From: Tolypeutes matacus
Taxonomy: Eukaryota; Chordata; Mammalia; Cingulata; Chlamyphoridae
DNA length: 64,000 nt
Reading direction: 5' to 3'
Assembly: GCA_026826555.1 (NCBI GenBank)
Contig: JAKSZT010038590.1
Location: 1,104,683 to 1,168,682, forward strand
The notes below the pieces were generated by a model. It ran no database searches, was not told the origin of the DNA, and was given only the letters and a program-made list of their open reading frames with translations. Numbering within the stretch: position 1 is the first letter of the stretch; each line of letters starts with the position of its first letter. Made by a program: the position numbers and the translations under genes. Shown piece after piece: positions 46,109-57,839 of this stretch.

Positions 46109-47470
46109 TCAGATCAGTGAGATCATATACTGTTCATCCTTCAGTGCCTGGCTTGCTTCACTCAACATAAGGTCTTCAAGATTCATCCACGTTATTCCAT
46201 GTGTTAGCACTTTGTTCCTTCTTACCGCTGAGTAATATTCCATTGTATGTATGTGCCACATTTTGCTTATCCATTCGCCTGTTGATGGGCACCGGGGCTG
46301 ATTCCAACTTTTGGCAATGGTGAACAATGCCGCTATAAACATTGGTGTGCATATATCTGTTTGTATTTTTGTTTTCAGTTCTTCTGGGTATATACCCAGT
46401 AGTGGAATTGCTGGATCATACGGAAGATCTATTGCAAGTTTTCTGAGGAACCGCCAAACTGTCCTCCACAGTGGCTGGACCATACCGCAGTCCCACCAGC
46501 AGTGGATGAGGGTTCCTATTCCTCCACATCCTCTCCAACATTTAGTGTCTCCTGTTTTTTTAATAGCTGCCATTCTGATGGGTGTAAGATGGTATCTCAT
46601 TGTAGTTTTGATTTGCATTTCCCTGATAGCAAGTGATGTTGAACATTTTTTCATGTGCTTTTTAGCCATTTGTATTTCTTCCTTGGAAAAGTGTCTTTTC
46701 AGGTCACTTGCCCATTTATTATATGGGTTGTTTGTCCTTTTATTTTCAAGGTGAAGGATTTCTTTATATATGCAGGATATTAGGCTCCTATCAGATATAT
46801 GGTTGCCGAATATTTTTTCCCATTGGGCAGGTTGCCTTTTTATTTTCTTAATAACATCCTTAGAGGTGCAGAAGTTTTTAATTTTGAGGAGATCCCATTT
46901 ATCAATTTTTTCTCTTGCTGCTCGTTCTTTGGCTGTGAAGTTCATGAAACCATTTCCTATTACAAGGTCCTGTAGATGCTTCCCTACATTATCTTCCAAG
47001 GTTTTTATGGTTTTGGCTCTTATATTTAGATCTTTGATCCATCTTGAGTTGATTTTTGTATAAGGTGTGAGATGGTATTCTTCTCTCATTCTTTGGGATA
47101 TGGATATCCAGTTCTCCAAGCACCACTTGTTAAAGAGGCCACTCTCTCCCAGCTGAGTGGGTTTCGTGGCCTTGTCAAATATCAGATGACTGTATATGCG
47201 AGGATCTATATCAGAACTCTCAATCCGGTTCCATTGGTCAGTAGGTCTATCCTTGTGCCAATACCATGCAGTTTTGATCACTGTAGCTTTGTAGTATGTT
47301 TTAAAGTCAGGTAATGTGATACCTCCAACTTCATTTTTCTTTTTCAATATATCTTTGGCAATTCGGGGCCTCTTACCTCTCCAAATATATTTTGTGGTTA
47401 GTTTTTCCAGTTCCTTAAAAAATATAGTGTTGACTTTTATTGGGATTGCATTAAATCTGTAAACTTCTTT
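46109..47470 (-). pseudogene. L1 ORF2 C-terminal part, open for about 450 codons
   Basis: This is the C-terminal part of the L1 ORF2 protein, beyond the RT catalytic site. It holds [20 protein letters not shown], then [16 protein letters not shown], and the cysteine-rich motif [18 protein letters not shown], and ends [15 protein letters not shown] before a stop at 46109. No frameshift or stop interrupts it, which points to a recent insertion. It lacks endonuclease and RT active sites and is not autonomous. The first 18 codons of the open frame (47521-47470) are flanking sequence. Confidence 0.93.
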
Positions 47471-47529
47471 TAATAAAAGCAAAATATAAAGATAAGTATA
47501 ACACACACACAAGTAGCACAATTAGAAAA

Positions 47530-47655
47530 ATTTACTATCATCAATTGTAACAAATGTTCCACAAGAATGCAAGGTTTTAGTGGTTAGGTGGTTTATGGGA
47601 ATCCTATATTTAATGCATGATTTTTCTGCAAACCCAAAACTTCTCTAATAAAGAA
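47530..47655 (+). mobile_element. Old L1 3' end
   Basis: The sequence caattgtaacaaatgttccac...tggttaggtggtttatgggaatcc...acttctctaataaag is a typical old L1 3' UTR terminus. Confidence 0.7.
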
Positions 47656-48123
47656 AAAAGCAATAAAGATCACTGCTAAGGAAACCATATTGGTAATTAT
47701 ATACAGCAATAATATTCTATTTCAGTTTTGGTAACTCCACTTTTCACTTCCTAGAATTCCTGAAGTTCAAAAGCATAAAAAGGAATGTTAAATATAGGAT
47801 TCTGGAAGTAAAATAAATATATAATTTAACAAGAACAAAAAAAGTTGGTTGACATAGAAGTTAGGAATAGTGTATAAGCTACAGAATTTATACTGGAAAA
47901 AAATCAAACATGATTGTTACAGATTTGAGATAATAAATTTAAGCACCATGGTAAACTTAAATAAAATATCTGAAAAATACATACAAAAGGAAATGAGAAG
48001 AGACTCAACACTGTACATTACACAAAGTCAAATAAATATAAAAATAGGCATTAGGAAAAGAACTGAGAGTCAAAAAAGGTATGACTTAAAATAAACAGAA
48101 AAATGAGAGAAAAAAATCCTGCA

Positions 48124-48223
48124 CCCTTGGGTACTGTGGCAGATATCATTTTGCAAATGTTGTTATGTATTGTGAAAATTTTGATTTTTACCCACAATTA
48201 AATAAATAAATAAATAAATAAAT
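48124..48223 (+). mobile_element. Very short L1 3' end with target duplication
   Basis: About 80 bp of L1 3' terminus (atatcattttgcaaatgttg...tttttacccacaatt) with a (TAAA)n tail, preceded by 20 bp of unknown origin. It is flanked by the exact 12-mer aaaaatcctgca at 48112-48123 and 48224-48235. Confidence 0.92.
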
Positions 48224-48540
48224 AAAAATCCTGCATTATCGGTAATCCCTGAATTGTAAACTGTTTAAAATCTCCATTCAAAAGGCAGACATTAGCAGAA
48301 TGGATAAAAAGCATAACCCATATACTCTTTATAAAACATTCATCTTAATTCAAAGACACAAGTAAGTTGAAAGTGAAGTTTAGAAAAATATTCCATTGAA
48401 ACAGTAACCAAAAGAGAGCTGGAGTACCTATATTAATGTCAGGTAAGATAGACTTTAAGAAAAAATATTTAGAAGGACAAGAATAGTATATACTTATGAA
48501 GAATCAATTGAACAAGAAAATATAGCAATTATAAATATAT

Positions 48541-49115
48541 GAATCTGTGGTAATTTGAGACTGTATATATCCCAGAAAAACATGTTCTTGAACTTGGTTC
48601 ATTTCTGAAGGTGTGAATCTACTGTAGGTGGGACTGCTTGGTTAAAGTATTTAAGTAAGATGTGACCTCAGGTGGATTTTAATCTTTTACCAGAAATCCT
48701 TCATAAATGGATGAATAAACATAGAAAAAAAGGCTGCAAATGCAAAGAGGAACACACAAAGCCTGAGAAAGAGGATCCTGAAGGCCAAAGGCTGGGATCA
48801 GCAGAGTGTTGAGACACAAAGGGAGGAACCTACTTGAGTTCAGAGAGAAAGACATAGATGGAAGAGCCAGAGGCTGAAGGTAATGAAGCCTGGAAGAGAA
48901 GACAGGGAAAAACAGTTGCTGTAATTGTGTCTTCCACATGACAGGAGTCCAGGATTACCAGCAGCCAATATTAATGGAGGAAATATTGCCTGATGCCTTT
49001 ATTTGGACATTTTCCTCAAACTCAGAACTGTAAGGATATAAGCTAACTAATCCACATTGTAAAAGCCAACCCATTTCTGTTATATTGCCTTGGCAACCTT
49101 AAGCAAACTAAAACA
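48541..49115 (+). mobile_element. ERVL-like LTR
   Basis: The sequence begins near tgtggtaatttgagactgta and carries cagaaaaacatgttcttgaac, then gaggaaatattgcctgatgcc, and ends ccaacccatttctgttat...gcaaactaaaaca. This is the same broad family as 22.83-23.21 kb. It interrupts the old L1. Confidence 0.7.
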
Positions 49116-49904
49116 AAACCTAACAAAAATATATGAAATAAATATTGAAAAATTTGAAGGGGGACCTACAATAACAGTAGGAGACTTTAATACAACACAT
49201 TCAATAATGGATAAAATATCTACACAGAATGTCCAGAAAGAAATAGAACACTTGAATGATATTATAAACCAAGTAGTCCAAACAGAAATGAGTAGAACAA
49301 TTCAGCCAACAGGAGTAATATGCTTCTCTACTGCACATGGCCATTATCCAGGATAGACCACAAGTTTAAATGAATTAAATATTTTGAAATTCTACAATTA
49401 TCTTCTTTAACCACAATGGAATGAAACTAGAAATAAATAAAAAGTCACCAGAAAATTCATAATATGTGAAAATAAACCACCTAGTCTTTAAAAAAATGAA
49501 TAGTACAAAGAAGAAATAAAAAAGGGAATAGATATATCTTGAGGCAAATGAAAAAGAAAATAGAACATAGCAAACATTATGGGATGCATCAATGGCATCC
49601 AAAATATTTAAGAGTGTATATTCCCTAACTCAATCTGAGACCAACACCCAAATACCAAAGCCAGATAATATGATATACCACAAGAACAGAAAATTACAGA
49701 TAAATATTTCTTACACCTATAGATGCAGAAACCTTCAACTAGCAAACTGAATCAAACATCACATTTAAAGAATTATATGCCATGATCAATTGGGATTCTA
49801 TCCCAGGTATGCAGGAATCATTCAACATAAGAAAACCAACTAATTTAGCACATTAAATTAAATTGATGTGGAAAGGACATTTGATAAATTCTATATCAAC
49901 CCTT

Positions 49905-50235
49905 TTTAAAAATTTGTAAGATTATTTTTAAAAGATACTTAGATTACACAAATGTCACATAAAAAATATAGGTGTTCCCCACACCTCCCACATTTTCCTA
50001 CATTAACAACATCCTTCATTAGTGAGGTACATTCATTGTAATTGATGAACACATTTTGGAGCATTGCCACTAAGTGTGGATAAAAGTTTACATTGTAGTT
50101 TATACTCTCTCCCACCCAATTCTGTAGGTTATGGCAAGATATATAATGGTTTGCATCTGTCATAGCAATGTCATTCAGGACAATTCCCAAGTCCTGAAAA
50201 TGCCCCCGTATTAAGCCTGTTTTCCCTCTTTTTGA
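49905..50235 (-). mobile_element. L1 3' end, antisense, nested
   Basis: Plus-strand aagatacttagattacacaaatgtcac...ggtgttccccacacctcccac is the antisense 3' UTR end seen at 43.52-43.59 kb. The old plus-strand ORF2 resumes at about 50236 with acacttagaaaactagg. Confidence 0.75.
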
Positions 50236-50775
50236 TAAAACACTTAGAAAACTAGGAACAGAAGGAAACTTCTTCAACATAATAAAATGAATATAAGAAA
50301 AAACATAGCTAATGTAATATTCCATGCTGTGAGACTGAAAAATTTCCCCTTTAGGTCAGGAACAAGACAAGGATGTCACCATTGTTATTCAATGCTGTAT
50401 TGGAAATTCTAGCCAGGGTAATTATGTATGAATTAGAAATAAATGTTATCCAAATTGGAAAGAAGAAGTAAAACTTTCTTTATTTGCAGATGATATGATC
50501 CAATATAGAGAAAATCATGCAAATTTCATAAAAAAACATTTATAGAAAAACAATGAATGGATGAAAATCGCAGGATATAACACACAAAATGAGCAGCAGT
50601 TCTACACATTAGTAAAGATCAATATGGACAGGAAAGCAAGAACAATATTCCATTTACCATAACAACAGAAGGAATCAGTTCTCTATGAACAAATTTAACC
50701 AAAGATGTAAAGGAGTTGTACATAACATGGTAAAAAAAAAAAAAAAATTGCTCAAAGCAATTGAATTAAACCTAA

Positions 50776-50978
50776 AATAAACAGGGCTCTCTCTGCCTAG
50801 AGGAACCCTTACCAAATCTTGGTGTGTATTTCCATCTTTCTCTCCCATTGCTCAACAAGCTCTGTTTTTCCCCCATTTCCCAAATAAATTCTTTTTACTG
50901 TCATAACTAAACTGGCATGTTCTTAAATTCATTTATGCAACATAGCCAAGAACCTAGAGTAATCCAACACTTCCCCAT
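50776..50978 (+). repeat. LTR-like fragment (same family as 59.7 and 62.96 kb)
   Basis: Contains aataaattctttttactgtc and atgcaacatagccaagaacctagagtaatcc, matching the minus-strand R-U5-like segments at 59.72-59.92 and 62.96-63.16 kb (aataaattactggc...tagcttagccaagaacctagag). Confidence 0.55.
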
Positions 50979-51210
50979 CTTCATTGTCACTAGCCCACCC
51001 CATTCTTCAGTCTAGCCTGGTTTAACTATAGCCTTCCAGGTTGGTTGAAAGTATTATATTTTAGTATTTAGAAAATTTCTTCAATTAGTCTGTACCTATT
51101 GTGTGCCAGGAAGGAGAATACAGTAGAGGTCAAGGAAACAAAGTCCTTGCTCTCCCACAATTTACATTCTAGTCGGGGAGACAATTAGCAGATCAATATA
51201 TAATTTCAGA
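50979..51210. other. Short unassigned segment
   Basis: No recognised element. Probably old unique or flanking sequence. Confidence 0.35.
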
Positions 51211-51212
51211 TA

Positions 51213-51301
51213 GTGGGGAGCAGATGTAGCTGAGTGATTGAGCACCTGCTTCCCATGTATGAGGTCCTGAGTAAAATCTCCAGTATCTTCTAAAAAAAAA
51301 G
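51213..51301 (+). mobile_element. DAS-type SINE (short monomer)
   Basis: The body gtggggagcagatgtagctgagtgattgagcacctgcttcccatgtatgaggtcctg is tRNA-like and followed by taaaaaaaaag. This is the older plus-strand form of the family. Confidence 0.8.
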
Positions 51302-51910
51302 AAGATAAACAGGACATCTCTCTTCATAGATTGGAAGAAAAATATTAAGATGTTATTTATATCCAAAGCAAATTACAGACTCAATACAATCTCAATCAAT
51401 ATGCTAACAGCCATCTTTGTAGCTATATATCAAATTCATTAGGGCAATGAAATCAGAATCACAATGAGATATGACTTCACACCAATAAACATGGTTATTA
51501 TTTTTTAAATTGAAAATATTAGGTTCTAGCAAGGATGCTGAGAAATAGGAACCCTCAAACATTTCTGAGAATGTAAAATGGCACAGCTGCCATGAAAAAC
51601 AGTTTAGCAGTTCCTTAAAAAGTTAAATGTAGAACTCATATATGACCTGGCAATCCCACTTCTATATATGTACCAAAAAGAATTAAAAACAAGGACTCAG
51701 ACATTTGTATACCAGTTTTCATAGGAGCATTATGAAGGCAATAGACAAATGATGGAAGAATCCTAAATGCTCATTACTAGGAAATGGGTAACTAAAACAT
51801 GGTATATATATACACAATGAAATATTAAACCTTACAAAAAGAATGAAGTTCTGATATATGCCACTACATTGATAAACCTTGAAGATATCATGTTGAATGA
51901 ATTAAGTCAG

Positions 51911-52550
51911 TGTAGCAGTTTGATTTTGTTCATGAATTCCAAAAATAAATATTAGATTATGTTTGTGACCTGGTCTGTTTCTCTGAGCATATGAGATTGA
52001 ATTGGATTCAGAGGTTTCTTTTACTTGATTAAATTATGACTAGGTCTTTCATTGGGCCACCTGAGTAGGATAAAAAGTTCCCACCCCCTTGATGGGGACT
52101 CATAGAGAAAATGACAAGGCAGAGTAGACAGAGTTTTGATCCTGGAGCCTGGGAAGTAAGCACACAGAGAAGGGTCCATTAGACATGGCAGAGGCCCTGG
52201 AAAGAGAGGCGAGCTGTTTGCTTGACAATTTACATATGACCTTGTGTATAGAGTAGAGCAACTGAGCCCAGAGAGAAATGAACTCTGGGAGAGAGACAAG
52301 ACTTGTCCCAGCCTGCAGCTGAGATTGGAAGAAGTTGGGACCATGGATACTTGGGAGGAGGAGGAAGACTGAACCCTCACAGACATTACCCACAATCTTG
52401 CATCAACATGTGGCAACAGACTTTGGTGAGGGAAGTAACTTATGCTTTAGAACATTGTGACTTCAAGCTTCTACCCCAAATAAATACACATTGTAAAAAC
52501 CAACTGATTTCTGATATTTTGCATAAGCATACCTTTGACTGACTAATACA
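51911..52550 (+). mobile_element. 5' LTR of a MaLR/ERVL-like provirus
   Basis: A 640-bp LTR from tgtagcagtttgattttg to gactgactaataca (TG...CA), with an aataaa signal near 52481. It shares sequence with the 3' LTR starting at 54074 (agcagtttgatt, attatgtttgtga, gattaaattatgac, agagttttgatcctg). Confidence 0.8.
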
Positions 52551-54073
52551 GAATTGTTAATGGAGAGTGAGGAAGTGCTTTCGCAATTACAAAAATGCTG
52601 GAATGGTTTTATAGTGGGTAAGGGGTGTTTTTCAGAGGAATTGTGTGGTGTTTCATATAAAAAGCCTAGAGTGTTTCGAAGAGACTTTTTAGGATGCCTT
52701 AGAAGTAAATGATGAAACTATTATTTGAAATGGAGGAAAAGGAGATCCATGCTTTAAAGTTGCAAAGAACTTAGCAAGATTGACTCATAATGTTTTATGG
52801 AAGGCATAATTTGAAAATGGTGAGCCTGGTCATTTAGCTGAAGAAATTTCCAAAGTAAACTCAAAGAATTTGACTTGGCTTCTTGCAGCTTAAAGCAAAA
52901 TGCTAGATGAGAGAGATAAACTGAGGACTGAATTGTTGGACACAAAGAAAAGAGGAACTGATTCCAGAAATTCCAAGCCTGTGGAAATCAAATGTTCAGA
53001 TGATAGTGTCCCATTTGAGGAATTAACTCAATTGGAACTTGTAAATCAGGATTGAAAATACACCTATCTAGGAAAGATTTGAGGAAAGTCTTACTGTCTG
53101 ATGGCCTGGACACCTACTTCCTGCATGCTAAGCCAACAAGCTTTTTGTGAGAGCAGTGTGAACAAATCCACTGTCATCCTGGACTAAAAAGGACATTGAT
53201 GGGAGAGATGGAAGGGGAAACAGCTCAAAGAGGAAGACCATGAAATATAAGATCTGGAATTAAGCCATCTTCTTTGGCCAAGAAAGGAACACCACCCATG
53301 TGTATACAGACAAGGTGAGTTTGCCCCAGCAGTTGAAGAGGGTGGATGTTTCTGCTTAGTGTTCAGGGAGAGTTTTCCCACCTCAGGGTACAGAGAATGT
53401 GGAGCACATTCCCCAAGGATTAGGGAGGTTAAGGTCACCACTCATAGGTCTGAGAGGGCTGGGCCTCTCCCCCATGGATTTGGGAAGACCAGGTCACCAA
53501 ATTGTTGCTCTGGGAGGGTTGGACCTGTATGCCAAATATTAGAGAGGATGTTGTCTTCACTGTACTAGGGGAGTTAAGACTCTAACCCCAAAATTGGGTA
53601 AAATGCAGCCATCATACCAATGCTCTTGGGGGGTGAAGTTTCGAGCTTGTTCACCACCCAGATGGTTGATGAGGGTGGAAGCAAGAAAATGTCCATTGGG
53701 CAAGCCTGTGGAAAGTGTGGGATTCCCACAAGGCCACAGGAAGAAGAAACCATCATCTTAAGAATGACTCTCAGACTTTGACATCTAATGAAGTATGCCC
53801 TGTAGGTTTACAGAAAGGTAGGGGACCCATGACTTATGTTTCCCTCCCAATTTCTCTTTATGGTAAAGAAAATCTTCATCCTTTGTCTGTCCATTTGTGT
53901 ATTGGAAGCAGACAAATTCTTTTGTAAGTTTCAGAGGTCTACAGCCAGATGTGAATTTACCTCAAGACAAATTATTTCTTTAAACTGATTGTGATATTAT
54001 TCTGCATTTAGCATTGTACTGATTTAAGTCTTTTTGAATATTGTAATTTCTTTTTGGAATTCAGAGTGTGGAA
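52551..54073 (+). mobile_element. Non-coding MaLR-like internal region with a 60-bp tandem array
   Basis: About 1.5 kb between two direct LTRs with no retroviral gag, pol or env recognisable, like non-autonomous MaLR elements. An array of roughly 60-bp G-rich units covers 53330-53660 (repeated ggtcacca...ttgggaagacc/ttagagagg). The region relates to the minus-strand internal piece at 17.2-17.9 kb. Short open frames here (for example 53184-53441 minus) are artefacts. Confidence 0.7.
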
Positions 54074-54410
54074 TGTAGCAGTTTGATTGTTTATGAAATC
54101 CAAAAATAGATATTGGATTATGTTTGTGAACTGCTCTGTTCCTCTGAGCACATTAGATTGTATTGTATTCAAAGGTTTCACTTTTATTTGATTAAATTAT
54201 GACTATGGCTTTGATTGGGTCATGGCAGTAGGATATTTTGTAAGAGCCCCCTTGGTGGGTGGGGATTCACAGAGAAAAGAGCAAGGCAGAGTAGACAGAG
54301 TTTTGATCCTGAAGCCTGGGAGACATGGCAGAGGCCCTGAGAAGAGAAACTAGCTGTTCACCTGACAGTTTACACCGGGTCTTGTGGATAAAGCAGAGAA
54401 GCTGAGCCAG
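54074..54410 (+). mobile_element. 3' LTR of the MaLR-like provirus, truncated
   Basis: It starts tgtagcagtttgattgtttatg and runs colinear with the 5' LTR to gctgagccag, about half its length, where L1 sequence begins. The lost remainder is not found within the next 2 kb. Confidence 0.78.
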
Positions 54411-55790
54411 GATGAATTGGACCTCCTTAAAATTAAACACTTTTGCACCTCAAAGGACTTTGTCAAAAGGGTGAAAAGGCAGCTGAGTCAATGGGAGAAA
54501 ATATTTGGCAATCACATATCTAATAAGGGTTTAATATCCATGATATACAAAGAGATCATACAATTCAGCAATAAAAAAGACAAACTACCAAATTTTAAAA
54601 ATGGACAAAAGACTTGAAAAGACAAGTGTCCAAAGAAGAAATACAAATGGCAAAAAAACACATAAAAAATTCAACATCACTAGAGATTAAGGATAAGCAA
54701 ATCAAAACTACAGTGAGATATCATTTCACACATATTAGACTGGCCACTATGAAAAAGTCAGAAAACTGTAAATGTTGGAGAGTATGTTGAGAGAAAGCAA
54801 TGCTTATTCACTGTTGGTGGGAATGTCGAATGATATAACCACTGAGGAATACTGTTTGGCAGTTCCTAAGGAAGTTGAATAAAGATTTGTCATGTGACCC
54901 GACAATACCATTAATAGGTATATAACCAGAAGAATGGAGAGCAGAGACACGATCAGACATCTGCATACTGATATTCATAGTGGCATTATTCATGACTGCC
55001 AAAAGTTGCAATAACCCAGGTGTCCACCAGTTGATAAATGAATAAACAAATTGTGGTTTATACACATGATGGTTTATGCAATGGTAAGAAGAAATGAAGT
55101 CATGAAGCATATGACAATATGGGTGAACCTGAAGGACATTGTGTTGAGTGAAGCAAACCAGACACAAAAAGACATATACTTTATGATTCTGCTATTATGA
55201 ACTAAATATATTGTGTAAACTCATGAAGTTAATAATTAGAATATAACCAGAAAATGGGAAGAGGGTAGAGAATGGAAAGCTGAGGGTTAATTTAAGCAGA
55301 AATGGTAAAAATGTTATTTGTAAATCTTTGGAAATGAATAGAAATGGTGAAAGAATATCATGATGTTTTTAACTAGCAGAGCTATTATATGTGTATGACA
55401 GTGGTTGAAAGGGAAAGTCTGAGGTCATTTTTATTACTAGAAGGAAAGCTAAAACTGTAACATGGGACTATACAAGATAGTAAAACCTCATTTAAAACAT
55501 GAATATGGGTGATATTTAAGACTGTTTTTACAAAATATAGAACAAATATAATAGAGAGAAGGAAACAGGATAGCAGCTATATCTGGCAGGGGAAGCATAG
55601 AGAAACTGAGAGCTGATGAGTTGTTTGTTTTCTTATTATTATTGGACTAATGAAAGTATTCTAAGAATAATTACAGTGCTTAATGCACAAATATGTGATT
55701 ATACTGAATACCATTGTTTTTACACTTTGGATGGATTTATGCCTTATTAATATGTATCAATAAAATTGATTTGCTTAAAAATTGTATCTA
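54411..55790 (+). mobile_element. L1 ORF2 C-terminus and 3' UTR
   Basis: The plus strand encodes LDLLKIKHFCTSKDFVKRVK and continues through stop-riddled ORF2 (54411 to about 55200), then a 3' UTR ending tgtatcaataaaattgatt and an A-rich stretch near 55790. It is an older subfamily than the 43.4-kb copy. Confidence 0.82.
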
Positions 55791-57300
55791 TTAGATGTTT
55801 AAGAAGATGAGAAGTTTAAGTTCATTTTTAAACAAACTGAGTTTTTATTTTAACAGTTTACTTTAAAAATAATTGTGTTTTATAGGATGTTGCCTTGAAG
55901 AATATTTCTAATATCTTTTTGGGTAACTTAAATGTGTTAGGTATGCAGGGTGTGTTTTTGTTAAGGAAAAAGAGTAATTTTCCCTGAAAGTTAAATGACT
56001 GGTTATTGCAGAATGAGAAACAGGGTGTAGGACAAATTCTGAATGGTTAGAGAAAGTTGTAGAAAATTTATGGGAAAAAAAAGTTATTTGTCATCATCAA
56101 AGTTGGCTAAGAATCAATAGGTTTATAAGATTTTAAATAATTTTCAGAATGTATCTTCATGGAAAACCAGAACTCCATTTTTTTTTCTGTTAAAATTATA
56201 ACATTGTCTTCAGTTACTGGTGTGCTCCAAGGAATGGTTGTAAAATTTTTTTAACTATCTGAATATTCTGCATAGATGGGAAAATTTTATGTTTTATCAG
56301 AATAAGACATTTACTGATATTTATGTTGATTTTATTATTTTTTGTTGCTTTAGAAAAACAAGTCTTCTCACTTTTAAGAGGACTAAGTCCTTTTACAATC
56401 ATGTTAACTCTTCTATTTACTTTCAACATCTGTTACTCTCACTTTGGTTAAATAGCTAACCAAATATTGTTTCACAGTGACCCTATTTAACAAAATGTTC
56501 ATGCATGACAACTTTTTGACATTTTGTCTTCCCAAAGTCAAATCCTAAAAGACATCTTATCGTTCTCAAAGAAGTTGTACTTTCATCTTTAAAAAGAAAG
56601 GTACTAGAAATCTTTATGAAGAAAGATACTAGAAATAGGCTTATTTGAAATGTTATGAGTTGCATGGGAAGTGTTGCCAAATTAAAAAGGAATTTCTAAC
56701 CTTTTGTTCATATTTGTATGGGTAAAATGTTACTAATATAAACATCTCAGAAGCTATATAAATTTCCTAGAGATTTGTCAATGTCTTCACTGTCCATGAG
56801 ATGTCCTAGGACTGATCTGTCTGACTTAGACAACAATATAGTGTTATTAGTCATAATTTCAGTTATTCTTTAAAAAATGGTACATATCACAGAAACAATC
56901 AAATTTCCTTCTTAATTGCATTATTGCAATAAATTTTCATTAGAAGTTTCAATTTTGTAAAATCAGTAATAAGTTAACTGATTTTTAAGTTAACCATTTT
57001 AAGTTAGTCATTTTAAGTCTTTTGTCATCTAAAGTTTTTATTCTGATGCTTCACGGAAAACACTTGCAATCAGCCACAGACCAGTGTGCATCATGTTCAA
57101 CCAAAGGTACTGTCTTAGAGATGCATGGAAAGGGGTATGCCAGGCACTCTGGGGCACTAATGACATTGCTTACAAAATTATGAGACCATAACAATGGACT
57201 AAGTCAAGTCTTTAGAATTCTAGTGAAGAAGTCCATGGGTTCATGAGTTTGCTAACACAGTATTGAGTGGAACAAGGACAAATTTTACCTAAGACTGAAT
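55791..57300. other. Unassigned AT-rich stretch
   Basis: No gene or repeat recognised in 1.5 kb. Confidence 0.4.
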
Positions 57301-57700
57301 GAACTGATAAAGACTGAGTCATATGCCAAAGAAATTTAGAGAATACTGAAAGTTGCAAGAGAGAAGCAATGTATCATGCACTGGGATGCCCCAATAACAT
57401 TAAGTGCTAATTTATCACCAGAAACCTTGGAGGTAAGAAGGCAGTGAGAAGACATATTTACGAAGTGCTGAAAAAATTACTTACCAATGATGAATTTTAT
57501 ATCCAGAGAACTTCTCTTTCAAAACTGAGGGGAAAACTTAAGACTTTTGCAGCTAAACAATCCTGGGAATGTTCATCACCACTTGAACTCCCTATAAGCA
57601 AGACCAAAGGGAATATTTCAGACTGAAAGGACAGGACAGATGATCAAAGCATCATGAACAAATAAAGATCACCAGTAAAGGTTAAGTACCCAGATAATTA
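57301..57700 (+). mobile_element. L1 5'/ORF1-region remnant
   Basis: The sequence gatgaattttatatccagagaacttctctttcaaaactgaggg...ctataagcaagaccaaagggaatatttcagactg corresponds to the old-L1 motif also seen near 16.4 kb. Confidence 0.5.
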
Positions 57701-57839
57701 TAAATACCAGTATTATTTTATTGTATTTTTGGTATGAAACTCCATATACAAAATATATCATGAAAATGCATTAAAATAACGATAACTCTATGGCTTGAAA
57801 TTCAAAAGAAATAAAGACAATTTGTGACAAAAACCTCAT

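Larger units (their letters stand above)
43353..47470 (-). mobile_element. Young L1 with long 3' UTR, 5'-truncated in ORF2
   Basis: The antisense L1 starts at its T-rich 3' tail (about 43363-43390). A 3' UTR of about 2.7 kb follows and includes a (TA)n run (43483-43516) and a G-rich tract on the minus strand (43585-43613). ORF2 begins at 46109. The right boundary near 47470 is the 5' truncation, just before the block [10 protein letters not shown] short similarity (aattctttt left, acttctttt right) is a possible target duplication. Confidence 0.9.
47870..51910 (+). mobile_element. Old plus-strand L1 (ORF2) scaffold with nested insertions
   Basis: The ORF2-derived pieces are colinear. They are endonuclease (48236-48540 and 49120-49600, with VGDFN at about 49180), RT N-part (49640-49900), RT core with LFADDM (about 50480-50500) and C-terminal part (51310-51910). 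Between them sit a 100-bp L1 end, an ERVL-like LTR, an antisense L1 3' end, an LTR-like fragment and a DAS SINE. All frames are broken. Confidence 0.75.
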
